From CAYUWM01 sp964448395 (GTDB lineage Bacteria; Chloroflexota; Dehalococcoidia; E44-bin15), in contig CAYUWM010000008.1 of NCBI GenBank assembly GCA_964448395.1, positions 1 to 38,312 of the forward strand: a stretch of 38,312 nt of DNA, in the 5' to 3' direction. Below the pieces are notes generated by a model. That model was not told where the DNA came from. It ran no database searches and was given only the letters and a program-made list of their open reading frames with translations. This document shows, piece after piece, positions 6,447-13,578 of this stretch. A program made the position numbers and the translations under genes. The first letter of the stretch is position 1; each line of letters starts with the position of its first letter.

Positions 6447-7352
6447 ATGGGAATGCTAGATGGTAAAGTAGCAATCGTTACCGGCGCCGGGCGCGGGCTG
6501 GGAAGGGCCCATGCACTGGCGCTGGCTGCGGAAGGGGCCAAGGTTGTGGTTAACGACCTCGGTGGAGAGGCCGACGGCAGCGGCAAATCGGCAAGCCCCG
6601 CCGACGACGTGGTCAAGGAGATCAAGGCGTCGGGCGGCGACGCGGCAGCCAACTACGACAGCGTGACCGGCTTCGAGGCAGCCAAGGGAATCATCGACAC
6701 CGCCGTAAACAAGTTCGGCAGGCTGGACATCTTGGTCAACAACGCCGGCTTTCTAAGGGACAGGATGACCTTCAAGATGTCGGAGGAGGAGTTCGACGGG
6801 GTGATCCAGGTACACCTCAAGGGAAGCTTCAACTGCGGCCGCTGGGCCTGCCAGCACTTCTACGAGCAGAGCAAGGCAGGCAACCCGGTCAACGGGCGCA
6901 TCATAAACACCGTGTCCCACGCCGGCCTCGGCGGGAACGCCGGCCAGGCCAACTACGCCGCGGCTAAGGGTGGCATCGCAGCGCTGACCATGGTATGGGG
7001 CCGGGAGATGGCAAAGTACAACGTCACCTCCAACGCCATCGCCCCCATGGCCCGCAGCCGGATGACGCTGGGCTCTCAGATGACCGCGCAGCTTATGGGA
7101 GAGAAGCCCCCGGAGGAGGGATTCGATACGTGGGCCCCGGAGAACCTGTCTCCGCTCGTCGTCTACCTCGCCAGCGATAAAGCTCAGGACATAACCGGCC
7201 GCATCTTCACCATACAGGGAGGCAAGATACAGGTGTTCGTGCCGTGGACCCCGGGCAACTCTATCGATATCGGCAAGAGGTGGACCCCGCAGGAGCTGCA
7301 CAAAAGGATACGTGAGATGGGCGACCTCTCCATGCCCCCGTTCCCCATATAA
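6447..7352 (+). CDS. SDR oxidoreductase, MFE-2-type (3R)-hydroxyacyl-CoA dehydrogenase-like
   Basis: The 301-residue protein has the SDR cofactor loop TGAGRGLGR (12-20), NNAG, a Ser in INTVSHAG and the catalytic YAAAK. The extended segment after beta-strand 2 (VVNDLGGEADGSGKSASPAD) and FLRDRMTFKM are characteristic of the dehydrogenase domain of peroxisomal multifunctional enzyme type 2 (HSD17B4). That points to NAD-dependent oxidation of (3R)-hydroxyacyl-CoA in beta-oxidation of fatty, branched or steroid side chains. It has a C-terminal extension of about 40 residues (FVPWTPGNSIDIGKRWTPQ). AAAGGAGG lies about 14 bases before the ATG, rather far. A strong terminator follows at 7390-7421, so it is probably transcribed alone. 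A paralogue lies at 11035-11960. Confidence 0.87.
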   Translation: MGMLDGKVAIVTGAGRGLGRAHALALAAEGAKVVVNDLGGEADGSGKSASPADDVVKEIKASGGDAAANYDSVTGFEAAKGIIDTAVNKFGRLDILVNNAGFLRDRMTFKMSEEEFDGVIQVHLKGSFNCGRWACQHFYEQSKAGNPVNGRIINTVSHAGLGGNAGQANYAAAKGGIAALTMVWGREMAKYNVTSNAIAPMARSRMTLGSQMTAQLMGEKPPEEGFDTWAPENLSPLVVYLASDKAQDITGRIFTIQGGKIQVFVPWTPGNSIDIGKRWTPQELHKRIREMGDLSMPPFPI

Positions 7353-7389
7353 ACGGCGACATAGCAGCACACGATTAATTGAGAAGCAG

Positions 7390-7421
7390 CCCGGCGGTGA
7401 GCCATCATCGCCGGGTTGTTT
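7390..7421 (+). terminator. Rho-independent terminator after the first SDR gene
   Basis: CCCGGCGGTGA (7390-7400) pairs with TCATCGCCGGG (7405-7415) around a 4-base loop. This makes an 11-bp stem with one G-U pair, followed by TTGTTTAT. It ends the transcript of the SDR gene and insulates it from the candidate RNA gene downstream. Confidence 0.85.
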
Positions 7422-7495
7422 ATATCCACCGACTCCCCGAATCGTACGACATTTTACAGTCATTTTACGTAATTTTATCGAAGCATACAAAAGTA

Positions 7496-7525
7496 TTGAC
7501 AGATACGGCTTGATGGAGGTATAAA
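7496..7525 (+). promoter_or_regulatory. Sigma-70-type promoter for the candidate small RNA
   Basis: A perfect TTGACA at 7496-7501 is followed 18 bases later by TATAAA at 7520-7525. A second AT-rich box, TATACT, lies at 7526-7531. The surrounding DNA (7440-7530) is unusually AT-rich for this window. Transcription would start near 7532. No protein start lies close downstream. Confidence 0.65.
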
Positions 7526-7531
7526 TATACT

Positions 7532-7634
7532 AGGTGCGATGCGGTTCATTTTTTGTGGGGGGAGTCACAGTAACGCATCGCTCACCGACGCCGCACTAAA
7601 CCATGGCTCTGCCAGCCTCTCCCCCCACTTTTTT
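7532..7634 (+). ncRNA. Candidate structured small RNA of unknown family
   Basis: Between the promoter at 7496-7525 and the helicase gene is a segment of about 100 bases with no sensible reading frame but strong pairing. GGT plus GCGATGCG (7533-7543) can pair with CGCATCGC, a 2-nt bulge, and ACC (7574-7586). GTGGGGGGAG (7555-7564), which lies in the loop of that hairpin, is perfectly complementary to CTCCCCCCAC (7619-7628), which is followed directly by six T. The two helices interlock, so they form either a pseudoknot or two alternative folds. A small hairpin (TGGC/GCCA, 7604-7614) lies between. It does not look like tRNA, 4.5S/SRP RNA or tmRNA. It could be a stand-alone sRNA or a terminating leader of the helicase gene. 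Confidence 0.5.
7619..7634 (+). terminator. 3' arm and T-run of the candidate RNA's terminator
   Basis: CTCCCCCCAC (7619-7628) is perfectly complementary to 7555-7564 and runs straight into TTTTTT (7629-7634). The loop would be 54 bases, long for a simple terminator, but the 10-bp G+C-rich stem plus T-run is a typical intrinsic termination signal. Confidence 0.6.
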
Positions 7635-7681
7635 ATCCCAAACTCCTAGACCGGCCTCTTTCTTATGCCCACCCCCGATGC

Positions 7682-7687
7682 TATAAT
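7682..7687 (+). promoter_or_regulatory. -10 box (TATAAT) immediately before the helicase start
   Basis: A perfect TATAAT ends 6 bases before the GTG start codon at 7694. The spacing predicts a transcription start at or beside the start codon. There is no Shine-Dalgarno, and the -35 region is poor. Confidence 0.55.
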
Positions 7688-7693
7688 TCAAGT

Positions 7694-9850
7694 GTGGACA
7701 TCCTTGAGGGGCTGAACCCGGCGCAGCGGGAAGCGGTGGAAGCCATAGAGGGGCCGCTCCTGATCCTCGCCGGCCCCGGCAGCGGCAAGACGCGGGTCAT
7801 CGCCCATAGAGTGGCTTACCTGGTCAAGACCTGGGGGGTGCGCCCGTACCACATAATGGCGGTCACATTCACCAACAAGGCGGCGCGGGAGATGAAGGAG
7901 CGCCTCCACGCCCTGCTGGGCGACGCGGTGGCTGAGCTGACCGTGGGCACGTTCCACTCGATATGCGCCCGCATCCTCAGGCGAGACGGCGATCACATCG
8001 GCATCGATCACCGGTTCGTGATATACGACGACGACGACCAGATGCGGCTCGCCCGGCGCGCCCTGCTGGAGCTGGACATCGACCCCAAACGCTCCCCTCC
8101 CCGCGTGTTCCTCTCCGCCATCTCCGAGGCCAAGAGCCATCTCAACGCGCCGGAGGATTATGTAAAATACACCTATTTCGACGAGGTGGTGTCGCGGGTG
8201 TACGCGCGATACCAGGAGCTGCTCACCGAGAGCAAGGCGCTGGACTTCGACGACCTGCTGATGAAGGTAGTTCAGCTGTTCCACGCGCATCCCATGGTGC
8301 TGGCCGGGTACCAGAACCGCTACCACCACCTGCTGGTGGACGAGTTCCAGGACACCAACACCGTCCAGTACATGCTGTGCAAGCAGCTGGCGGGCAAGCA
8401 CCGCAACATCTGCGTGGTGGGCGACCCTGACCAGTCGATATACTCCTGGCGCTTCGCCGACATGCGCAACATCCTCAGCTTCGAGACCGACTTCCCCGAC
8501 GCCCGGGTGGTGTACCTGGAGCAGAACTACCGCTCCACCAAGACCATCCTCGAGGTGGCGGACAACGTCATCGCCGCCAACCGCCAGCGCAAGGACAAGG
8601 GGCTGTGGACCGAAAACGAGGACGGCGTGCCGGTCACCGTGGCCGAGACCTACACCGAGCAGGAGGAGGCCCAGTACGTGGTAGGCGAGGTCGACCGGCT
8701 GGTTAGCGACCATTCGTTCGCGCACAGCGACTGCGCCATCATGTACCGCACCAACGCCCAGTCGCGGGCGGTGGAGGAGGCGTTCATGCGCTACGGTATG
8801 CCCTACCGGCTGGTGGGCGGCACCCGCTTCTACGAGCGCCGCGAGGTGAAGGACATCATCGCCTACCTACGGCTGATCCACAACCCGTACGACAGCGTCA
8901 GCCTGTCACGGGTGATCAACGTGCCGCCGCGGGGCATCGGCGCGCGGACGGTGAAGGAGCTGGAGCGCTGGGCGCAGGGACGCTCGCTGCCGGTCTACTC
9001 TACTTTGCAGACGATAGCCGATGAAGAGGCGGAAACCCCGTTCGACGGCAGGAGCAGGCGGGTACTGGGCGGGTTCCTCGATGTGCTCAACGACCTGATA
9101 AAGGCCAGCGTCGAGCTGAACATCGTGGAGCTGTTCGACCGGGTGGTGGAACGCACCGGTTACAAGGAATACCTCATGGGGGAGGAGGACGGCGAGGACC
9201 GCTGGGAGAACATACTGGAACTGCGCACCGTGGCCAACGACTACCGCGACCTGGCGCCCGATGACAGCCTGCTTTCCTTCCTCGAAGGCGTGGCGCTGGT
9301 CGCCGATGTGGACAGCTACGACGAGAAGGTGGATGCGGTGACCCTGATCACCCTCCACGCCGCCAAGGGGCTGGAGTTCCCGGTGGTGTTCATCGTGGGC
9401 ATGGAGGAGGGGCTGCTGCCCCACCGCAGGTCCTTCGACGCCGCGGACCAGATGGAGGAGGAGCGCCGCCTGTGCTACGTGGGCATCACCCGCGCTAAGC
9501 AGCGGGTATACCTGGTGCGCGCCTTCCGCCGCAGCTCCATGGGGAGCACATCGATCAATCTGCCCTCGCGGTTCCTCATGGACATACCGCCCCACCTGGT
9601 GACCGCCCCCGGCGACGCTGAACGTGAAACGGAGCTGAAGCCCGCACCCAAGAAGCCATCGGCGGCGATGACGAAAGCGGCGCTCAGCGCCGGGGACCAC
9701 GTGTGCCACGCCAAGTTCGGCGAGGGGATCGTGGTGAGCTGCGCCTCCATGGACGACGACCAGGAGGTCACCGTGGCATTCAAGGGAGACGCCGGCCTGA
9801 AACGCCTGCTACTGAGCCTGGCCCCGATGGAGAAGGTGCACAAGTCTTGA
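7694..9850 (+). CDS. pcrA: ATP-dependent DNA helicase, PcrA/UvrD family
   Basis: The 718-residue SF1A helicase unwinds DNA 3' to 5' in repair and replication restart. All motifs are present in order: GLNPAQREAV (Q motif), AGPGSGKT (Walker A, 26-33), TNKAAREM (Ia), DEFQDTN (Walker B), GDPDQSIYSWRFAD (III), EQNYRST (IV), LITLHAAKGLEFPVVF (V) and RLCYVGITRAK (VI). The C-terminus ends with GDHVCHAKFGEGIVVS, the small Tudor-like domain that in PcrA/UvrD contacts RNA polymerase. This supports full length and a role in transcription-coupled processes. The start is GTG at 7694, preceded by TATAAT and no RBS. It lies 60 bases downstream of the candidate small RNA. Downstream, the -35 box of the MaoC operon overlaps its stop codon. 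Confidence 0.96.
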   Translation: MDILEGLNPAQREAVEAIEGPLLILAGPGSGKTRVIAHRVAYLVKTWGVRPYHIMAVTFTNKAAREMKERLHALLGDAVAELTVGTFHSICARILRRDGDHIGIDHRFVIYDDDDQMRLARRALLELDIDPKRSPPRVFLSAISEAKSHLNAPEDYVKYTYFDEVVSRVYARYQELLTESKALDFDDLLMKVVQLFHAHPMVLAGYQNRYHHLLVDEFQDTNTVQYMLCKQLAGKHRNICVVGDPDQSIYSWRFADMRNILSFETDFPDARVVYLEQNYRSTKTILEVADNVIAANRQRKDKGLWTENEDGVPVTVAETYTEQEEAQYVVGEVDRLVSDHSFAHSDCAIMYRTNAQSRAVEEAFMRYGMPYRLVGGTRFYERREVKDIIAYLRLIHNPYDSVSLSRVINVPPRGIGARTVKELERWAQGRSLPVYSTLQTIADEEAETPFDGRSRRVLGGFLDVLNDLIKASVELNIVELFDRVVERTGYKEYLMGEEDGEDRWENILELRTVANDYRDLAPDDSLLSFLEGVALVADVDSYDEKVDAVTLITLHAAKGLEFPVVFIVGMEEGLLPHRRSFDAADQMEEERRLCYVGITRAKQRVYLVRAFRRSSMGSTSINLPSRFLMDIPPHLVTAPGDAERETELKPAPKKPSAAMTKAALSAGDHVCHAKFGEGIVVSCASMDDDQEVTVAFKGDAGLKRLLLSLAPMEKVHKS

Positions 9851-9876
9851 CATGGACCTCAGGATTACGCTAGACT
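9847..9876 (+). promoter_or_regulatory. Sigma-70-type promoter of the MaoC-MaoC-SDR operon
   Basis: TTGACA (9847-9852) overlaps the stop codon of the helicase gene and is followed 18 bases later by TAGACT (9871-9876). The resulting leader of about 160 nt contains a hairpin (GCCAGG at 9972-9977 with CCTGGC at 9998-10003, and an inner GGCA/TGCC) followed by a T-rich stretch. That hairpin could attenuate transcription or stabilise the leader. AAGGAGG precedes the first gene. Confidence 0.55.
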
Positions 9877-10043
9877 TTCTATGGTTTTGCCCTTGGTTGT
9901 TCGACAGACGATACCGAAATGAGCAGAGGTTTCAACCGGCGAACGCAATCGCACCGGGATTTGACAGGATAGCCAGGTAAGCGGCATTGGTGCCCTGCCT
10001 GGCTTTGTTCTGTCTGCGACACAAAAAATAAGGAGGCAAACAA

Positions 10044-10523
10044 ATGGCAGAAGGCTCAATGATTTCTGATGAAATCCAGTCCATGATCGGCATGTGGGCG
10101 GAGCCAGTAGTGCTGGAGGTGGAGCGGGGAGCCATCGCGCGTTATGCCGACGCGATCGACGATCCCAATCCGCTTTTCCGCAACGAGGAGTATGCCAAGA
10201 ACTCCAAGTACGGTGGGATAATAGCTCCCCCCGGTTTCTTCGGCTGGCCTGTAGGAGGTGGCGACATAGAGGCCGGCATGTCCCGGGTTGTGGGTGCGGT
10301 GGCGGAGTCCGGCATGCTGCGCATCCTCGACGGCGGCATAGAGCTAAACTTCTTCGTCCCCGTCCGTGCCGGCGACACGCTGGTGACCTACGGGAAGCTC
10401 GCCGATGTACGGGAGAAGCAAACGTCGCAGGGCAAGATGCTGTTCCTCATCATAGAGCAGAAATATCTCAATCAGGACGGCGCACTGGTGGCTGTAGCCC
10501 GCCAGACGCTGATCTGCAGTTAG
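10044..10523 (+). CDS. MaoC-like N-terminal-type hydratase subunit
   Basis: The 159-residue hot-dog-fold protein has YADAIDDPNPLFRNEEYA and GGIIAPPGFF, the pattern of the non-catalytic N-terminal half (MaoC_dehydrat_N, FAS1-DH-like) of R-specific enoyl-CoA hydratase 2. In two-gene systems such as actinobacterial ChsH1/ChsH2 and HtdX/Y-like pairs, this half forms the acyl-CoA tunnel and pairs with a catalytic MaoC half. The catalytic half is encoded 15 bases downstream here. The start ATG has AAGGAGG eight bases upstream. It is the first gene of the operon driven from the promoter at 9847-9876. The role follows from family and context, and the chain length or steroid nature of the substrate is unknown. 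Confidence 0.85.
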   Translation: MAEGSMISDEIQSMIGMWAEPVVLEVERGAIARYADAIDDPNPLFRNEEYAKNSKYGGIIAPPGFFGWPVGGGDIEAGMSRVVGAVAESGMLRILDGGIELNFFVPVRAGDTLVTYGKLADVREKQTSQGKMLFLIIEQKYLNQDGALVAVARQTLICS

Positions 10524-10538
10524 GCAGGAGGGAACGAA

Positions 10539-11018
10539 ATGACTCACCATGATAAGAAGCAACTGTACTACGAAGACGTCAAGGTCGGCGACGAGGTTAC
10601 CCCGCTCTCCAAGGTGGCAACCAGCCGCATGCTGGTCAAGTGGGCCGGTGGCTCCGGCGACTTCAACCCCCTGCACTACGAGGACAGCTTCGCCCAGGCG
10701 ATGTTCGTCGGCAGCCCCATCGTTCACGGCCAGCTCAAGCGCGCCTGGCTGGGAAACCTGGTGACGGACTGGATCGGCGACGAGGGAACCGTCAAGATGC
10801 TCTCCTGCCAGTTCCGCGGCATGGACTACCCGCGCAAGATGAAGACTATGACCGAGCCCCAAGATGGTGATACCTGGTGGTGCAAGGGATTGGTCACCGG
10901 TAAGAAGGTGGAGGACGGCGATAACATAGTGGAGTGCGACATCTGGGTGGAGAACGGTAAAGGAGAGAAGACCACGCCGGGCAAGGCACGGGTCGCCCTT
11001 CCCTCCAAGAAGAAGTAA
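10539..11018 (+). CDS. MaoC-family (R)-specific enoyl-CoA hydratase, catalytic subunit
   Basis: The 159-residue protein carries the hydratase 2 motif GDFNPLHYEDSFA...GSPIVHGQL, with the catalytic Asp and His of D-x-N-P-x-H. It would hydrate trans-2-enoyl-CoA to (3R)-hydroxyacyl-CoA, acting as a heteromer with the preceding subunit. The following SDR would oxidise that product. The three genes together (gaps of 15 and 16 bases) equal the domains of a single MFE-2 polypeptide. GGAGG precedes the ATG. The length matches a single hot-dog domain. The C-terminal KKK tail is a minor oddity. Confidence 0.88.
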   Translation: MTHHDKKQLYYEDVKVGDEVTPLSKVATSRMLVKWAGGSGDFNPLHYEDSFAQAMFVGSPIVHGQLKRAWLGNLVTDWIGDEGTVKMLSCQFRGMDYPRKMKTMTEPQDGDTWWCKGLVTGKKVEDGDNIVECDIWVENGKGEKTTPGKARVALPSKKK

Positions 11019-11034
11019 TAGAAACGAGGGCAAA

Positions 11035-11960
11035 ATGGGAGATAGACTGAAGGGCAGGGTTGCGCTGGTAACCGGCGCCGGTCGCGGGCTGGGGCGCTCC
11101 CACGCGCTGGCGCTGGCCGCCGAGGGCGCTAAGGTGATTATAAACGACCTGGGGGTGGCGACCGACGGCTCGGGCACCGATAAATCGCCGGCCGAGGAAG
11201 TGGTCGATGAGATCAAGAAGGCCGGCGGCGAAGCGGCTCCCGACTACGGCAATGTCACCAAGCTATCGGACTGCGAGAACATGGTCCAGACCGCCATCGA
11301 TAACTTCGGGCGGCTGGATATACTGGTCAACAACGCCGGGGTGCTCCGCGACCGCATGGTCTTCAATATGACCGAGGATGAATGGGACGTGGTGCTCAAG
11401 ACCCATCTCTACGGCCACTGGAACTGCATCCGGGCCGCTGCCGGCGCCTTCCGCCAGCAGCGCTACGGCCGCATCGTCAACACTTCGTCCGAGGCTGGCC
11501 TGGGCAACCTGGGCCAGGCGAATTACAGCGCTGCCAAGGAGGGGATCGTCGGCCTGACCCGGACGGTGGCCCGCGACTTGGGCAGATACGGCGTCATCTG
11601 CAATGCCATAAGGCCACGAGCCGGCACCAGGATGACCCTGAACGATGCGGTGCTGGAGTCGTGGAAGAAGGCCGGCGATGCTGGCCTCGCTGGAGGAGAG
11701 GGTGAGCTCGACGTGGAGCAGTTCCTACCGCCGCCGGAGTGCGTGTCGCCGTTCGTAGTCTTCCTCTGCACCGACGAGGCTGCGGCTGCCAACATAAACG
11801 GCTACACCTTCCTCGTCGTCGGCGGGCAGGTTGGCCTTTACTCCGAGCCGGAGGTGGTTAGAAGCATCGATAAGGACATCAAGAAGGACGGCCTGTGGAC
11901 CGTGGATGAACTTGCGCAGCAGGTCCCTGGTGCTCTGGCACAGGGGCTGGTGAATCCGTC
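11035..11960 (+). CDS. SDR oxidoreductase, MFE-2-type, 3' end lost in assembly gap (partial)
   Basis: At least 308 codons are present before the run of Ns. TGAGRGLGRSHALALAAEGAKV, NDLG...DGSGTDKSPAEE, NNAGVLRDRMVFNM, NTSSEAG and the catalytic YSAAK identify an SDR of the HSD17B4/MFE-2 dehydrogenase type, closely related to the gene at 6447-7352. The SDR fold is complete and about 50 residues of C-terminal extension follow (DIKKDGLWTVDELAQQVPG), so only a short tail is missing. It is likely to oxidise (3R)-hydroxyacyl-CoA made by the two MaoC subunits encoded just upstream. The true stop codon lies inside the gap. Confidence 0.87.
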
Positions 11961-12060
11961 NNNNNNNNNNNNNNNNNNNNNNNNNNNNNNNNNNNNNNNN
12001 NNNNNNNNNNNNNNNNNNNNNNNNNNNNNNNNNNNNNNNNNNNNNNNNNNNNNNNNNNNN
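11961..12060. other. Assembly gap (100 Ns)
   Basis: Exactly 100 Ns, the conventional placeholder for a scaffold gap of unknown length. It hides the end of the SDR gene and perhaps further genes of that operon. A frame drawn across it should be ignored. Confidence 0.99.
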
Positions 12061-12089
12061 GAAGCAGGAAGGATCACCCTTCCTGCTTC
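12061..12089 (-). terminator. Hairpin terminator at the end of the tldD-pmbA-HEAT-GNAT operon
   Basis: GAAGCAGGAAGG (12061-12072) is perfectly complementary to CCTTCCTGCTTC (12078-12089), a 12-bp stem with a 5-base loop. On the minus strand the 5' arm encodes the last codons of the acetyltransferase, and its TGA stop (12074-12076) lies in the loop. The T-run expected next would be inside the gap. On the plus strand TCTGTTATTGT follows, so it may work in both directions. Confidence 0.6.
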
Positions 12090-12634
12090 TCTGTTATTGT
12101 AACCTCCGCCTTCGACGCCGAGCGTTTCAACCAGGAGTGACGGTAAATCTCCATCACTATAAAAGTGCCATTAAACCTTCTTCGCCGCCGGCATGAGGTG
12201 AAGCCGCACTTCTCGAAACAGCGCTGCGCCCTGGCATTCCACTCCAGCGTGTTCAGGTAGACCCGATCAATGCCATCGGAATTGAAAATATAGGCTATAA
12301 GGGTGGTGACTGCATCCTCACCATAGCCCTTGCCCCAGTAATCCCGGTCCCCGATCACTATCCCCAGCTCCGCCTCACCCTTGACCCGGTCGATATTGTA
12401 ATACATGCAATTCCCGATATGCTTACCACCCAGTGTATCGATGGCGAAACGCTGCCGCCGCGGGCTGGAGTGGCTTATCTCATCGATGTAGCTGGTCAGA
12501 AAGTGCTTGAAAGGAATATGCAATGTCATCGCCGCGTCGAGACGGGCGAGCTCTTCGTCGCTGCGCCAGGCATAATCGTTGGCGGCGTCCGACGTCTTTT
12601 TTCCTCTTATTACTACCTTTTCGCCTTTCAGCAT
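12074..12634 (-). CDS. GNAT-family N-acetyltransferase (RimJ/RimL-like)
   Basis: The 186-residue protein has the pattern of ribosomal-protein-type GNAT enzymes: GKHIGNCMYYNIDRVKGEAELGIVIGDRDYWGKGYGEDAV, which includes the acetyl-CoA-binding [RQ]-x-x-G-x-[GA] region as YWGKGYGEDA, then RVYLNTLEWNARAQRCFEKCGF. It would transfer an acetyl group from acetyl-CoA to an amine on a protein N-terminus or small molecule. The substrate is unknown. The ATG at 12634 lies 12 bases after the stop of the HEAT-repeat gene and uses TGGAG as RBS. It is the last gene of a four-gene minus-strand operon, and its stop codon lies inside a terminator hairpin. Confidence 0.88.
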   Translation of the reverse strand: MLKGEKVVIRGKKTSDAANDYAWRSDEELARLDAAMTLHIPFKHFLTSYIDEISHSSPRRQRFAIDTLGGKHIGNCMYYNIDRVKGEAELGIVIGDRDYWGKGYGEDAVTTLIAYIFNSDGIDRVYLNTLEWNARAQRCFEKCGFTSCRRRRRFNGTFIVMEIYRHSWLKRSASKAEVTITEKQEG

Positions 12635-12646
12635 TGAAAGCTCCAG

Positions 12647-13567
12647 CTACTCGACCCCAAAGGAGAAGGGATCCACGCTATGCTCTATCTCTTCTATAGC
12701 CTGCATAGCCGCATCGCGAATATGTTCATCGGGACGTTCCATGCACTGACGCAGCGCATCCTCTGCCTCCCTGCCGCCTATCTTCCCCAACGCCACAATG
12801 GCGGACAGCCGCACCTGCGAGTCGGGGTCGTCGATGAGAGAGACGAGCCGGGGGACTGCCGCCTCCTCCTCCATCTCACCGCAAGCTACCACCGCCTCGA
12901 AGCGCATCTCGGCATCGGGGTTGCCCAGTTCCTCCAAAATGAGGGGCAGCCACTGGGGATCGCAGTTCATTCCCATGGCGTAAATGGCACTGACCCTCAT
13001 CCTGTCATCATCGCTGCGGTAAAATTCCCGAATAATTTGATTTACCTTAGGTATACTGAACGCAGCGATCGCCTCTACCGCCCGCCGCCTCACCTCAATC
13101 TGATTCGCCTCATTCTCGATAACCTCGGTAAGTGCTTCCTCCAGCCTGTCGGCGTCGCGCGATGGCAGCTCTCCCGTCTCGGCCAGCAGGGTGAACTTGC
13201 CCAGCGCCGTGGCAGCCGCGGCGCGCACCGATTCGGGGCCATCCCCCTCAAGCAGACCTATCAGGGGTTCGATCAGGGAGCGGCTTTCGTATTCCCACAG
13301 GCCTTCCATAGCGCTTACCTTCACCGCGTCATCGGCATCATTGAGGCAGGCGAGAAAAACATCGTCGAAATTCAGGCTGGTATTCTCCTCAGCCAGCTCC
13401 GCAAGCCTGCTGACGATATCCCTCCGCCGCTCTGTACCTATAAACGACCATGCTTCGAGGAACAGTATCAGTTCATTCGGAGACAAGTTCGACAGTCGGG
13501 CTAACCCGGACGAAACCAGCGACCGGTCCAAATCTTTCAGTTCTGCCAGGTAGTCCTCTATCGACAC
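12647..13567 (-). CDS. HEAT-repeat protein
   Basis: The protein (306 residues from VSIEDYLAEL) is made of tandem alpha-helical HEAT/PBS-lyase-like repeats. Examples are DDAVKVSAMEGLWEY, PESVRAAAATALGKF, DDRMRVSAIYAMG, DAEMRFEAVVACGEM, DSQVRLSAIVALGKI and DEHIRDAAMQAIEEI, spaced about 30-40 residues apart. Such scaffolds mediate protein-protein contacts. I choose a GTG start at 13567 because CGGAGG lies 5 bases upstream. A longer frame reaches back into pmbA without an RBS. It lies 11 bases downstream of pmbA and 12 bases before the acetyltransferase gene, so it probably serves in the same operon as tldD and pmbA. No enzymatic residues are evident. Confidence 0.82.
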   Translation of the reverse strand: MSIEDYLAELKDLDRSLVSSGLARLSNLSPNELILFLEAWSFIGTERRRDIVSRLAELAEENTSLNFDDVFLACLNDADDAVKVSAMEGLWEYESRSLIEPLIGLLEGDGPESVRAAAATALGKFTLLAETGELPSRDADRLEEALTEVIENEANQIEVRRRAVEAIAAFSIPKVNQIIREFYRSDDDRMRVSAIYAMGMNCDPQWLPLILEELGNPDAEMRFEAVVACGEMEEEAAVPRLVSLIDDPDSQVRLSAIVALGKIGGREAEDALRQCMERPDEHIRDAAMQAIEEIEHSVDPFSFGVE

Positions 13568-13578
13568 CGACGCCTCCG

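Noticed and set aside
7532..7634. Identification of the structured element as SRP (4.5S) RNA or 6S RNA
   Set aside because: The conserved SRP apical-loop sequence is missing, and the element is too short and lacks the long central bubble of 6S RNA.
7688..8725. Minus-strand frame of 345 codons opposite the helicase gene
   Set aside because: The product is low-complexity Val/Gly/His-rich, and the plus strand encodes all helicase motifs.
9961..9990. Second TTGACA at 9961 as another promoter for the MaoC operon
   Set aside because: No acceptable -10 box lies 16-19 bases downstream. The TTGACA at 9847 has one.
12061..12102. Continuation of the SDR frame across the Ns to a stop at 12102
   Set aside because: The frame through 100 Ns of unknown true length is meaningless, and the bases after the gap form a terminator and the end of the opposite gene.
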